From Leucogyrophana mollusca (taxonomy: Eukaryota > Basidiomycota > Agaricomycetes > Boletales): a DNA stretch of 64,000 bases. Where the stretch lies: positions 34,900 through 98,899 of the forward strand of contig MU266419.1 in assembly GCA_021014945.1 (NCBI GenBank). The letters run 5' to 3'. A program made the position numbers and the translations under genes. The notes under the pieces are model-generated. The model searched no databases, was not told where the DNA came from, and was given only the letters and a program-made list of their open reading frames with translations. How positions within the stretch are numbered: position 1 is the first letter of the stretch; each line of letters starts with the position of its first letter. This document shows positions 11,435 through 23,084 of this stretch, one piece after another.

Positions 11435-12706
11435 TCAGTCATATGAAGAATGCACAAGAAGGCGGCAGACCTGCTCGATCCCCGACCAAGTGTCCAGGCC
11501 AAGGGCATCGAGGAGGCGATGATAGGCCCTCTCCCCTTCTCCATATATGACGGTGATCTGAACATCAAGCAAGCCCATCAAAGAATAGGCCATGTCTTCT
11601 GGCAGTGTTGTCATCCTGTTGGACGCCCAGCGTAGCACTTCGGCGGCACGATGGCGCCCTGGGGTAAAATCTCGGAGAGATTCCTTGGGCACACCAGTGG
11701 CGCTCGCCAGCAACTCCAGAAAGGGCTCGACCGACTTGTGATTGAACTGCTTGCTGTCGATGTATGGTTGCCATTGGCTGTTGTAGAACCGGACGATACG
11801 CGGAGCTATTGCCTCCAGTAATGTCCACCCTCGGGTGAACCAATCACTTCGTTTCAGATCTTCTGAGTCACTAAGGTGGAAGTCGTATAGATATACGATC
11901 GTCAGCGCCGAGCCCCTGTACCACGAAAACATGGAGACGATGGTTTCCTGCAACTCCAGGCTGCTCGTTTTGTCGATACAGCAGGTGTCGCTCCAGGCCC
12001 ACCGATAGCCCAGATTACGTGCAGTGCGACAGAATCCCTGCAGCTTGGCGATCCCGCGTGATGCGGGCATCTCGTATATGTTGGGCTCGAGGCTCCCGTA
12101 CAAGGGTTCATCATCCTGCCACCTGTGGGACAACATGACGTACCCAAAGTACCTCTCTACAACCTTCCTGATAGAATCTGCGTGTTGAAGTACAGGTGGA
12201 TTGGTGATAAGGAAAAGTAGGGAGCCGAACTCGAACGACTCTTCGAACATAGCCCTGCGGTCGGATGGAGAGCATAGGGACCCATGAACAGTATCGATCA
12301 GGCGCAAAGGACTGTTGGCGAGGACTCTGTCCACAATGTCCCTGATCACTGCGAGAAGTCCCTCTGTCGCTGTGCTACGAAGAGGCGGAAAGAAATTGTC
12401 GTCACCATCATCTGGGTATTCTCCATGAATTGCACCATCTTGATCCTCCGTCGCTGTGCTGTGAAGAGGCGGAAAGAAATCGTCGTCACCGTCGTCTGGG
12501 TACTCTCCACGACTCGAATCATCTTTCTTGCGAATGTTCTCAGTCTCGAGCGTGTTTGGAGACTCGAACGTATTCTCGATCGTGAACGCGGGCCTGGCCT
12601 CGGGCACCTCTTTCTCCTTAGTATATCGCGGAGGCAGGCTCCTACATGTCCCAACTGCTTCAGCCGACGGCGTGGTTGGAGCTGCAACCAGTAACTTACT
12701 TTGCAT
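11435..12706 (-). CDS. HET-domain protein (heterokaryon incompatibility type)
   Basis: A single-exon frame of 423 residues. The HET core is clear: YVMLSHRWQDDEPLY, YRWAWSDTCCIDKTSS, IVSMFSWYRGSALTIVYL, WFTRGWTLLEAIAPRIVRFY and LPEDMAYSLMGLLDVQI followed by a YGEGE motif. HET domains trigger cell death or immune-like rejection after fusion of unlike hyphae in ascomycetes; in basidiomycetes the family is large and mostly unstudied. The N-terminal 110 residues are acidic and contain a tandem repeat (GEYPDDGDDDFFPPL twice, period 84 bases, about 12368-12530). The protein stops about 25 residues after the core, much shorter than its neighbour at 13257, so it may be truncated. Confidence 0.8.
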   Translation of the reverse strand: MQSKLLVAAPTTPSAEAVGTCRSLPPRYTKEKEVPEARPAFTIENTFESPNTLETENIRKKDDSSRGEYPDDGDDDFFPPLHSTATEDQDGAIHGEYPDDGDDNFFPPLRSTATEGLLAVIRDIVDRVLANSPLRLIDTVHGSLCSPSDRRAMFEESFEFGSLLFLITNPPVLQHADSIRKVVERYFGYVMLSHRWQDDEPLYGSLEPNIYEMPASRGIAKLQGFCRTARNLGYRWAWSDTCCIDKTSSLELQETIVSMFSWYRGSALTIVYLYDFHLSDSEDLKRSDWFTRGWTLLEAIAPRIVRFYNSQWQPYIDSKQFNHKSVEPFLELLASATGVPKESLRDFTPGRHRAAEVLRWASNRMTTLPEDMAYSLMGLLDVQITVIYGEGERAYHRLLDALGLDTWSGIEQVCRLLVHSSYD

Positions 12707-13256
12707 CAGCTGTGTCTATACGTAATTTTCCATACTTTCCTGGACCGGACGGTGAACCTTTGGGTTTTCCTGGTGTCAATGCGCTGTCTAGTATGAAAGG
12801 CTCAGAACCATCATCTCGGGCCCAAGCATGCCCTCTGACGTACTTGCCAGTGAACGGTTGGTAGCATCTTCCTGCTGCTTTCTTATCCCAATTGTTCTAG
12901 CCGACGAGCTCAGGCTATCTTCCTGCTTTCCCATCCCGGTTGTTTTAGCCGACGACCTGTTTGGGTGGTGAGAGTGAAAGTGAAAGTGATGAACGCCTTG
13001 GCTTCAGATCTTCAGACTCGGAGTGCATATTTCAGTCCAAGCGCGCGCTCAAAGTCGGCCGCCGTATGACCGCTCGAGCGCTGGCCTTCGCATCGATCCG
13101 ACCAATAATATCACTCATCATAGCACCGTACCTCGTAAATGCGTCCAACATTTGCCCTAGATTTTACACTCTGAGAGCCCCAGATTAACAGTTACTCATT
13201 CACTTTGACTCGACATTATTTTCCATCCAGAATCTCCCCCACTTTATAATCACTCC

Positions 13257-15049
13257 ATGCTGTCAATGACCACACGCACAGATAACGCCAACGTTGGCGA
13301 ATCTTTGGTTACTTTCTTTTCCAACTTCTTCGACAGGTAAGATATCACCAGTTTTCAGCGGGAGGACACCAGTTGAGGCAATTTGGCAACATGGATTCCA
13401 CAGGCTAAGAAACAACAGCTTCGACGACGACGATTTCCCACCACCAAACAGCGTAAGCCTGGAGGATGCAGAGGCTGCAATCGATGCAGTCGTAGGCCGA
13501 GTACTCAGGGATGCACCTTTTCATCTCTTTCACACCATCAAGGAAAAATTATATTCCGAGTCAGAGCTCGTTTCTACGTTCCGGGGCTCCTCTGATTACA
13601 AGTGCCTACTCGGTCTCCAGACAAGGCAGGAGACGATTCTAACGTCCGTCATCGAGGCTACCGTCACGAGGTATTTTCAGTACGCCATGCTCTCCCATAA
13701 GTGGGAGGATGACGAGCCGCTATATGAGCACGTGTCCTCGACTCCGCAGCTTCCAAGAAAGCCTGGCGGTATGATCAAACTACGACGATTTCTCGAAACT
13801 GCGCAAATCGAGGTATCGCTGGGCCTGGAGCGACACCTGCTGCATAGACAAGACAAACAGCACAGAGCTGCAACGGTCCATCTCCTCGATGTTCTCGTGG
13901 TACAGGAACTCGGCGATCACCGTCGTTTACCTATCAGACGTTACCACTCGATCGCTGGATGCTCTGATGCAGAGCGCGTGGTTCTACAGAGGGTGGACTC
14001 TTCAGGAGCTGCTTGCTCCACGTGTTATCCGATTTTACAAGAAGGATTGGACACCATACACAGAAGGGTCAGTGGCTAACGACAAAGAGGTCGAAGGTAT
14101 GCTGCAGTCGTTGGAGGCGGTTACCGGGGTGGACCGAGAGTCACTCACGCGCTTCACGCCTGGGCGGGGAAATGCGAGGCAGAAGATGGCGTGGGCATCC
14201 AAGAGGAAAACGAAGTGGAAAGAAGACATGGCGTACTGCCTCATGGGCATCTTCGATGTCTCCATTGCCGTCCAATACGGCGATTCAGAGAAAGATCTAG
14301 TCTTCGGACGCCTGATGGCCGCGATTTTTGGTCACCCAGACTCGGGTGACCTCAGCCCTGCCGATTGGGTTGGGCCACAATCGAAGTTCAACAGCGGCCT
14401 CCCTGCACATCCTAGTTGTTTCTTAGGTGCTCAATGGAGGCTTCCGGCCGGTATCCTATGGGGAATGCAACAGCCATTGAAACCTCAGTCATTGGAACTC
14501 TCACTCCGTAGCAAGCCAGTGACTACAGAGCTTTTGCGTCGTGCTCATGCACACATCGCTCAGATGCAGTCGGATTTCGAGAAATCACTGGAACCTCAAC
14601 TCGGCGCCAACTCGAAGCTCATGATATCGTGCACACGATATGCGGTGGGTTCTGTGACCCTTCTCCGACATGATCAAGTTGGCGGCCGTTACCATCATCG
14701 CATCCTCGCTGGAGGATTGTACGAGTTCGAAATTCACACCACGGGGCAGCTGGATCGGGTTTCCGACCAACCCTGTCCATATATGGTGGCAAGAATTTGG
14801 GGAGGAAGCGATCTGGGTTTCATGCGAACACCAAAAAACTGGGTCCTGGATAAACTGCATACAGAGGAACTAGTACCAAGAGCAACTCATAAGCTTTTTG
14901 AGCCATTCGTTGCGATATTACTGGTACAAACTTCCGATCGTGCTGCTGGTCCCTATCGACGGATTCCGACGATTGGTCCCATCGTAGCACGAGCAACTAA
15001 GCTAGATATTCTACAAACTCCCACCGTCTCAGCCCTCGATGTCTTCTGA
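13257..15049 (+). pseudogene. HET-domain gene, frameshifted
   Basis: Start ATG 13257; exon 1 is 13257-13336, the intron is 13337-13403, then a long exon. The protein is a paralog of the gene at 11435-12706: the same DDDDFPPP motif, FQYAMLSHKWEDDEPLYEH, then YRWAWSDTCCIDKTNS, MFSWYRNSAITVVYLSD, WFYRGWTLQELLAPRVIRFY and EDMAYCLMGIFDVSIAVQYG, followed by a C-terminal region of about 280 residues. Near 13802, between RRFLETA and KSRYRWAW, the frame changes. Alignment with the other HET gene fits a 2-base deletion (or one extra base plus a lost codon), and no intron can bridge it without removing the conserved core. Either this is a recent pseudogene or a sequencing error. Confidence 0.75.
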
Positions 15050-15479
15050 ACGCGATACCTACCCTTACATTCAATACAATACGATATCAGAATACCTTCG
15101 GGCCTCCCAGCGTCTATTGTACGTAAACCATAGATCGTCTTGATGATTTCACTTCACGTAGTATACGGACGAGGCCGCTGGCTAGCTCCTCAAGGAACTC
15201 GCTATTTGACTCCAGCCGAATGGATGTCGATGTACCTCTACCCACCTCACTCTGTTCCTTTTCCGTGCGTCACCTTCGCTCTCTTCCAGCGCTAATTCGT
15301 GACCATATACACCGAGGCTCGATTGTGGGTAGGAACTGTGGTAGAGAGCTGGAGGCCGGTGAAAGAGGGGGGAAGCTGTTGGGAGGTTTGTTTTGTGGGC
15401 AGTATATTGGGAAGAAGGTTGATAGGTTGTGGTCAAGTTTGCTTTGGTCGCTTTAGCCCGTCCGGAGTGGGAGCGGCGT

Positions 15480-16020
15480 CGACCCACCAGCAATTTCATC
15501 AAACGTCCATGCTCGGTAGGGAGAATCAAATCATACGCCGCGACTCCATGCCATGCACATGGTTGGACTGTACATTTAGATCGTGGCTAGATCCAAGTTT
15601 ACTGTGATGCCTGCGTATATCCATGTGAAGAAGGGGTACTTGTCTAAGCACGTTTGCGGTCCTCGTCGCTATCCCCGTGATGTATCCCAACGCGGACCCC
15701 ATCCCAGCTTCGCCTAGTAGCAGTTCAATCCAATCCACCAACGTAAGCTCGCAAATAGACGGACTCAAGAACTCAAATGCCAGAATCGAACGCAAATTTG
15801 CCCTCCAGCGACAGGATCCTCCCATTTCGATTGTGATCCCCCGCCATCCTCGAGCCACTCCGTGAGGCTCTCCTTGTCGGTGACACTCGCGATCCCGACC
15901 GCGAGATCGTTCTCCCCTGCCTACTTGACAAACTCTGCACCTTATGCGACGCGGAGGAGCCAGGCAAGGTAGACGGCTTCGAGAGGGCAGATATCACTGG
16001 GTAAGCTGGTCTGGCGGAGT
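15480..16020 (-). pseudogene. CDC73-like fragment, copy D
   Basis: The minus strand at 16000-15850 reads CPLEAVYLAWLLRVA, then a stop, GAEFVK, another stop, and LAVGIASVTDKESLTEWLE, which aligns with the same block in copies A and B1. Positions 15515-15570 match part of the copy B surroundings (5500-5560), so the repeat unit here includes flanking DNA in a different arrangement. The rest of 15050-16612 has no recognised gene. Confidence 0.5.
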
Positions 16021-16612
16021 CCTATGTCGAAGGTGAACGGCGGAGGCGGCGCTAGACATGGTAAAAGATACCACAAGGAAGGCAGAGATAGAGGAAGAGA
16101 ATCGTGCAAGGGGCGTGCGAGCGCACGTGTCCCACCCCGACAACAGCCTCGGAACTCACCAGAGTGACCGCCCGCAGTCAGAACGCAAACAGTCGCTCGA
16201 ATTACGCGACAAATATTGATCGTACAGACGAGGCAGCGGCGCGCGGAAGGCTCAAACAAAATGAATCAGGTATGGGTTGGCTTTTGGTGGTCACGGTCAC
16301 GGTCTTGCTTTTGTGCTCCGCGATAGAGAACCGATCGCTTAGTCAGCTGCACCATTAGACGAAGGTTCAAGGAAGCTTCCGACTCCGAACCAGAAACACT
16401 AGGCAACGTTGTGGACTTTTCCGTGCAGTGTCCGGTGTTCTCCTTCGCTGCTGAAGCGCTGATGCCCCTGCGAGTCTGTCCCACTCCCCCCAGGGCCTGG
16501 GTCTTAGGTTTGGACAGCCTCAGTCCTGTGGCACCGCCTTGCGTACTAGTCGGCATGAGTTCAAATTACCAGTGTTCTCCTCTCCCGTCGATCTGCCACC
16601 CCAACCGACAAT

Positions 16613-18488
16613 ATGAGCAATGATTCTGAGCATGCGCGGAGGCTGCAGCAGAAAGAGAACGTACTCGACAATGTCGAATGCACGAATCCTCTGTTGAGAC
16701 CCACAAAGGTGAGGGATTATCAAGGCATCTCTGTGTGCCTCGCACCACCAGGGTCCTCTTTTCCAAGATCGTGACACTAACTCATACTGCTCGCTAGCCG
16801 ACTGGCCTCTCGCTGCTGTTGCCATCTGATGGAGGACTGGCATCTCGAGACAGCGATATTTTGCAGCCTCTGGATGTCAATGGAGCGGCATACTCTCCCA
16901 TAGCAGGTCGCAGTTCATATATCCTCCAGCCGGCCGGAGCGCTCTCACGGTTTTGTGAAACGACGGAAGGGAATGCAGCGAGAAGCAGGTGAGGACTTTC
17001 TTTTCTTTTCTCTCTCTCCAGTGGTAGTCTAATATCCGCTCGCATTAAGCTTTCACTCTGTATGGCCCTCACGCGATCTTACAGGCCAGATCAAGCGCAG
17101 GGGAAAATACCCAGTGGCTCATGGCGGATTTGGCGACATCTGGAGGTGTGTTTGGGACGCCGATTCACGCCGCATCGAGGTCCGTGTACTATGTTCATCA
17201 CGCTTGTGTCAATCCGGTAAAACCTTTATGGTATTTATCAAGGTTGCAGTGAAAGCTATCAGGGCCCCAATCTTGAGCGATGAGGATAAAGTGAAGAAGG
17301 CTCGAGTTGGTATTCTCCTTGAGGTCTCTGCGATTACTCACAATGCGGTGATCATAGAGGCTTCGTCGTGAACTTGAGGTCTGGGGCAGGCTCAGTCATG
17401 TGAACGTGTTGCCTCTCTACGGCATGACGGCGGAATTTGGGCCGTTAATGTCGATGGTGTGCCCTTGGAAAGACAACGGGGCACTGGGCAGCTACCTCGA
17501 ACGCTGCCACGATCGGTTAAAGACTCCGGACCGAATCAACTTGGTGAGACCCGCTGTGTCACATGAACGCCTGACTGCAATTGAGAGTGCGATCTAGCTC
17601 GGTGATGTTTCTGCAGGACTTCGATATCGTTCGTCAATTGACATTTCCTGGCCCAATTTTTGTTTGACGTATTCGCCCCTCCCCCCATGACACAGTTCAT
17701 TCTTGTTCAGTCGTGCATGGAGACCTTTCTGGTGCAAGTTCTACTCATTCCGGATCCAGTCGTTCACTGAGACGTCATTCGCAGTCCAACATATTAATTG
17801 ATGCTAAAGGCAACGCCTGTCTCGCCGACTTTGGTCTCTCGACTGTCATAATGGAGTTCCAGGGCACGTCATACTACACATCCTCTATCAAAGGAGCAGT
17901 ACGATGGGCCGCGCCGGAGCTGTTCGAAGTGCTTGACGAAAACGAGGGCGGATCTCCGCCGAGCCTTCCCACTACGTCGAGCGACATCTACTCATTTGGA
18001 AGCGTCATGCTGCAGGTCAGAGCTCTATACGTCCCCAGACGCCAAGTACACAGTCCCCTAAGCTCAATATGCCCACACAGGTACTCACAGGCACCGTCCC
18101 CTATGCTCACATCAAGAAAGATGCCGCGGTGCTCGTGTCGATTGCAAAAGGGATAACACCCAAGCGGCCCCGCGAGCCCGAGATTTGCGACCGGCACTGG
18201 CACCTTATCCAGCAGTGTTGGGCACCACAGCACCGACGCCCGTCCATCGACGATGTTGTCAGCACTATCAAATGGGAGGTGATTTATGCCATGTATCATG
18301 AGCACTCGACGTTTGCGCCTCATCCCTTATTCCCCTCCGCCCCTGAGACTGCCTTCCTGTATGACCTGCCGTGGTCTGCCGACACGATGTTCACACCCGT
18401 TCTACCGTCTTATCTTGAACCCCACGTTTTGACACCAGTACAAAGTGGCTCCATGGGCATCCTGCAATTTGGTTTGCCAGAATATTGA
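16613..18488 (+). CDS. TKL-like protein kinase, nine exons
   Basis: Exons: 16613-16708, 16798-16988, 17101-17179, 17243-17305, 17358-17543, 17598-17628, 17711-17733, 17785-18015, 18081-18488; the frame is open throughout (435 residues). Kinase signatures in order: glycine loop VAHGGFGDIW, VAVK with the catalytic lysine (about 126), VHGDLSG followed by SNILID (HGD in place of the usual HRD), ADFGLS, and WAAPEL in place of APE. The loop around HGD is a few residues short because exons 6-7 are tiny. The eighth exon is preceded by a GC-AG intron (17734-17784). HGD-type kinases of the TKL group are greatly expanded in Agaricomycetes; targets are unknown. The N-terminal 95 residues show no domain. 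Whether it is catalytically active is not certain. Confidence 0.8.
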
Positions 18489-18820
18489 TTTTCCTCCCTC
18501 TTTTTCGCTCCTATCTTGTTTCGTTAGCAGTAGTAATTGCATCCATGCAACCAGATTTAAACCTGCAAGATGCGGCAACACCGTCGGTGGAACCAATGCA
18601 ATTTTAATTGTTCGCAAGTGTATAAACATGAATGCGATGAAGATATGAAAGGAATGAGCGATGCTATGTGGTGCGAATACCGATGATCTAAAACTATAAG
18701 ATGAAGATGATAAATGCAATGAGTGTGCGATAATGGTGTGCGATAATGGTGTGCGATGAAAGTGCAAGGGTATCAAATGCGAGGTAATGCTGATAGTTCG
18801 AAATGCCAAAAGCCGGCTCT

Positions 18821-19613
18821 TTAATCCTTGACGTAAAACTCGGGGATCCAAACGTTCCTGTAGTAATGCAGCGACAGAAGCCAGATGTCGCTCACGTGGA
18901 CCGCGTTCGGATCCAGGGCCCACCGCTCAAAGCCACGGGTAACCGGAACTTTGCCCTGGAGAGTATCTATAAGCATGCGTAGGCGTGGATAAGAGAAGTC
19001 CATGACTTACAGCGACTTTAGCGTTGTAGTTCCAAAGCAAGCTGCAGACCTCGCCGGCAAGGCGGTTGCGCGTGATAGGCGCACCAGCGTACACCGTACA
19101 TAGCCTCATGTGTCCTGGGTCGTTGGCAGCGCGGGGATCATACCCAGGCCACTGTTGCATCCCGAGTTAGCGCGAAAAAGCCAGTACGTTTGTTGCTGGA
19201 GAGCTCACCTCAAGCGCGACGTTCGTCGTGCGCCAGCCATGCTGCTCGAAAACGCGGTCGTTGGGTGCGTCGACGAGGACGGTGTCCTTAAGGATATCCT
19301 TAACGCGCGCGCCGGGAAAGCCGTTAGTGCTGAATGTGATGGCAGGTATGCTCTCCTGTGACGGCGTGAATAACACCCCACGGGGGAGTCGCGCGAGCCT
19401 CTTTCCGTCGGGAAGATGGAAGTACGGTGGCATATCCGCATGCATGGCCGATGGATGGCGCGGCGGGTTAGTCATCCGTGAGTAATGCTAGGGGAAAATA
19501 CAAGCGGTCAATGAATTTGATTGGGAGTGTTGAGGGGGGAGAAAACTCACAGTCGTGGTCCCCGGGCCGACAGGGTTGCGCATTAGTTGCTGTGGGTCGA
19601 CATACTGAGCCAT
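18821..19613 (-). CDS. Small basidiomycete protein of unknown function
   Basis: Exons (minus strand): 19551-19613, 19209-19487, 19011-19151, 18821-18955, giving 205 residues with all joins in frame. Visible features: a proline-rich start, PDGKRLARLPRGVLFTPSQ, then WPGYDPRAA, APITRNRLAGEVC and WLLSLHYYRNVWIPEF. This arrangement (aromatic W-P-G-Y block, an ITR..LA..V block, and a final tryptophan-rich strand) is one I associate with unannotated Agaricomycete proteins; I do not know a function. No signal peptide or membrane segment is seen. It converges on the kinase gene with 330 bases between them. Confidence 0.7.
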
Positions 19614-21403
19614 GGCTTAAAGGTTTCAGGGATAGATGCGACGAGGCGAATGAAAAGACTTTGCGGATGAGGTCAGGTAGGAGATGTTGGGACTGTTCGT
19701 TTGATGCGGCCATCCGACGACGAGAGCCAGGTTTTATAACATACTGTCCACGAAAGTGGTCCACAAAGCATCGAGTGGGTGGAGTGTGGTTCTGCCAAAG
19801 CGCAAAGCGTCGGGTCCACAGGAAAAGCGCCATGTCCGCCAAAGCAAAGAGGGCACAATGGAAATTGATGGACGCGAGACTTCGTGACAATGGTTTCGGA
19901 GGAGCAAAGCGGGCCGTCCAGATATAGTATATACACAGCACAGTTTGAGACAGACAAGGTGGTGCCACGACTTCAAAGAGCGAGCGCGCCACCGTCGCTT
20001 GGACCTCCGAGAATATATTTGGATGATAAGAAGCCTGCCTGGTGGATCGCGGCATAAAGCGTGATGGGCGGGTGATTGGAGTTACCTTCGGCAACACCTC
20101 GTTGTCGCGCAGAGGCAAGGTCGTGAATACGCGCAAGGACCCTGATACAGGAGCCATAGCAAATTTTCGCAGCTTAAAATTGTCCTGTGGAGTTCTATAT
20201 CGTGATCGAGTCCTTTCGGGCAGAGACATCGATGGAACAAGTGTGTCGCATTCCGTAGTTTAACTTGAGTTTCTAGCGCCAGAGCACCAAGTTCGCGCTC
20301 GGCGAGGTGGATGGGCCCGTATTGGCTGGAGTTCTGGTATGAGTTACGACCGTCCTACATTTCAGCTTGCAAGCTGAAACGGCTCAGCCCATACACCGCT
20401 TGCATCCACGGTGAACCAAGTCTGACGATCGACGAGAGGATGGAGACGATCAGAGACGCATTCTCGGCGTTCGCCGTTTGTGTGGCGATGCCAATCCCCA
20501 ATAAAAACGCGTCAAACGGACGATTTGACATATCGAAGTCATCCCGCTTCAACTTTCCATCTACGTGTGGGGGCATGGGGAAGTCCCAGACGTGTGCTAC
20601 ACGGCATGTGCATGAACTTCAATCACCACTCATCATCATAGAACGATGTGACGTGGGGTGCAAATGTTCCGATGCAGGAACCGGTGGCACTATCCCTCCT
20701 CACGATATCAGCTCGACCTATGCTCTTTGTCCCAGGCCTGGCGCGGCTCTGAGCTGACCGTTGCCAACTATCCGGATCCCCACGACCGACACGCCGGGCC
20801 CGCCGCATTGGAGGAGCAAAACCCACACATTGCACCTCTCCAATTGCGAAAACATCTCCGTTGCGAAGCTGGAGCAATTCGTCCGGGTAATTCCGGCCAA
20901 GTCACAAGGAGTCGCACATGAAGGCATGAAGGCGTGGGCTGTGGAGCGTGATGAGAACCTTCTGAGAATATCTAATCATTACAGGGGACCTCGTATGTCG
21001 ACAAGAGACCAAAATGGTTCCGGGCCCAAGATTCTCACTTCAAGTGGTTGACGGCGGTTACGCCTGTAGGAGACTCTGAATACAAGGACTCAGACTATGA
21101 AGGAAAAGGACTGTATTCGGGGAAGATGATATGCACACCGCACAATCCACCCCACAGAGAATCCTGGTGAACACGAGTTGACTCTCGTTTCCGAAATAAG
21201 GTACAGCCCTTACCAAATAACATCCCTCCAAGTGACATTGATGCGAGCTTTAGTCCTTCGCGGTGCAACCAGGGCGGCCTGCCTGGATCACGGGTCGGAA
21301 GGTAAGTAGGGTGAGCCTCCTATCCAGTGATGGTCGATTTAAATTATGCCATTATATACCATCGCAATATTGATATCATCTACGACCTGTTCAGCAAAGC
21401 ACT
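19614..21403. other. Long spacer with a possible gene relic
   Basis: No intact gene. Around 20820-20960 the plus strand reads KTHTLHLSNCENISVAKLEQ, then a KAWAVERDE segment, reminiscent of leucine-rich F-box proteins but too short to call. A perfect 18-base palindrome is at 20361-20378. Confidence 0.35.
20361..20378. repeat. Perfect 18-base palindrome
   Basis: TTCAGCTTGCAAGCTGAA equals its own reverse complement. It lies in a gene-free spacer. It could be a binding site for a dimeric regulator or chance. Confidence 0.5.
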
Positions 21404-23084
21404 CTATTTCGGCCCTTGTTTAAAGTCTCCAAACTCCCAATTAAAACAATCCTGGCAGCGTTTAGTCAGATCACGTGGAAGGTCAACATTAGAAGGACGA
21501 AAACGCACCATACAATCCTCTTCCTCGACCAACATCGGCACGGCTCTCCCCGTCCCATTTACTGCGCCCTTACCCTTGCCTCCACCCCAACCCCATAGAC
21601 TGCCTGTATCGTTGGCAGGCTCCCAGTTCCAGTCCTCTGCGAGAAGTTTCTCGATGATGACCTTGATGGGGTGTGTGCGCACGTCAACGGACCACTGCAG
21701 CTTCGACACCGTGTCGTATCGAGCAACTTTTCCAAGGTGGCATCTGTAGGTGGAACAAATTTCATCGTCCCCGTGGGTGTAGGCAACATTACACAGAAGG
21801 CGAAAACACATACCTCGACTCCATGGCGTACCCGCCAATCGCGCACGTCGACGTGACGCCGTTGCACGTACCCATCGCGATAGGGTCTGCAGTGTGGTAT
21901 ATATGGGTGATGTGTTGCGTTGATGGCTAGGCAGGGCAATGTTTGTTGGGACAAACAAGGACGCTTCGAATTGAATCGATGGGAGGGAACTTACGGGAGA
22001 AGGCAAGTGCAATCGTGATGCGGCGAGCTTCTCGCCTGGAGCTTCGAAAGCGACGACTGGTGCACCGAACGTAACACCCAGAAGCGACGACAACGCACCC
22101 CCCAACGAATGCCCTGTGCGAAAAGCAGTAACAGTTAGTTATCACATCCTTTTCTATACCACTGCCATCGGGTCGACGAACCAACTATCCAAATGTTAGC
22201 ATCTGGGTACATATAGGTCACATTGTTATAGAGATTCTGAGCCCAAGTTAGACGCTCCACATTGTCCATAATAGAATGGCAAAATTACGTACCGTCCCAA
22301 TTGAATAAAACAAGCTCTCCTCAACGAGCGAGCGTTCCAAGCACGTCTGATCGCACTTGTATCCCCCAGAGTGGCAATCACAAACCGAAGACCATGTGGG
22401 GCCGACGCGCGCACAGCAGCACGAGAAGAGGAGGTTATCATTGAGCTTGTCCTTCCTCACCGTCGGTCCCCCGCCACCTGCGAGCCACCCTGCAGAGGTG
22501 CCCTTTATAGACAGGATGACTGTCGAATTGTCGTCTGATACAAAAACGTGACCGCGAAACCCATCGGATTCGGGTTCCCAACCAAAAGGATACGACTGTA
22601 CTCATCAGCTTAAGACTGCCCGTTGATAACAAAACCGGACACTGACTGTATTCCACCCAGACTGGTCATACCATCCAATTTCTCCCGGCTCGAAATAGGC
22701 GTTATTGGTCATCTTTGCGAGCGTGAGGAGCGTCTGTCGGTCCTGAACGTCCGGTCCCGCTACGTCGACGTCGTCCCAGAACACCTTCTCGCTCTGGTCG
22801 TATCGCATAGAGCGGAATCGGGCGCTGTGGAATCCAGGCTGCGACGACGGTCTGTGCGACTGCACGTTCGCTGAGTTGACTCGGTAAGTCTCCGCTGCGA
22901 GTGAGGTCGGTGCGATGTCTGAAAAGATTATTCGGGTGAAATTGAAGACTGCATGCTGGTGTCGAAGCCGGAATGTGTTGGATAGTGGCAGAGGGGGTCT
23001 CAGAGGAAAAGACTGCTGTGGTTCATCTTGCCATAGATATGAGCCAAGCAGAAAGCGCAGCGCAAGCGGTAATATATTGAGCAT
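21404..23084 (-). CDS. ATG15: Autophagy lipase Atg15, copy 1
   Basis: Exons (minus): 22647-23084, 22293-22595, 22182-22236, 21995-22113, 21814-21926, 21509-21743, 21404-21451 (436 residues). Atg15 is the phospholipase that breaks down autophagic bodies in the vacuole. Signs: hydrophobic N-terminal anchor ([14 protein letters not shown]), MTNNAYF, YPFGWE, cysteine-rich region [14 protein letters not shown], lipase nucleophile elbow [13 protein letters not shown], then [11 protein letters not shown] and [10 protein letters not shown], which supply the Asp and His of the triad by family knowledge. The last 48-base exon (ending [11 protein letters not shown]) is separated by an intron that copy 2 lacks. 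A paralog lies at 31938-33563 in the other orientation. Confidence 0.88.

Noticed and set aside
19468..20229. 253-codon open frame on the minus strand
   Set aside because: It overlaps the promoter and first exon of the small unknown gene, has no domain-like composition and contains the intron of the real gene.
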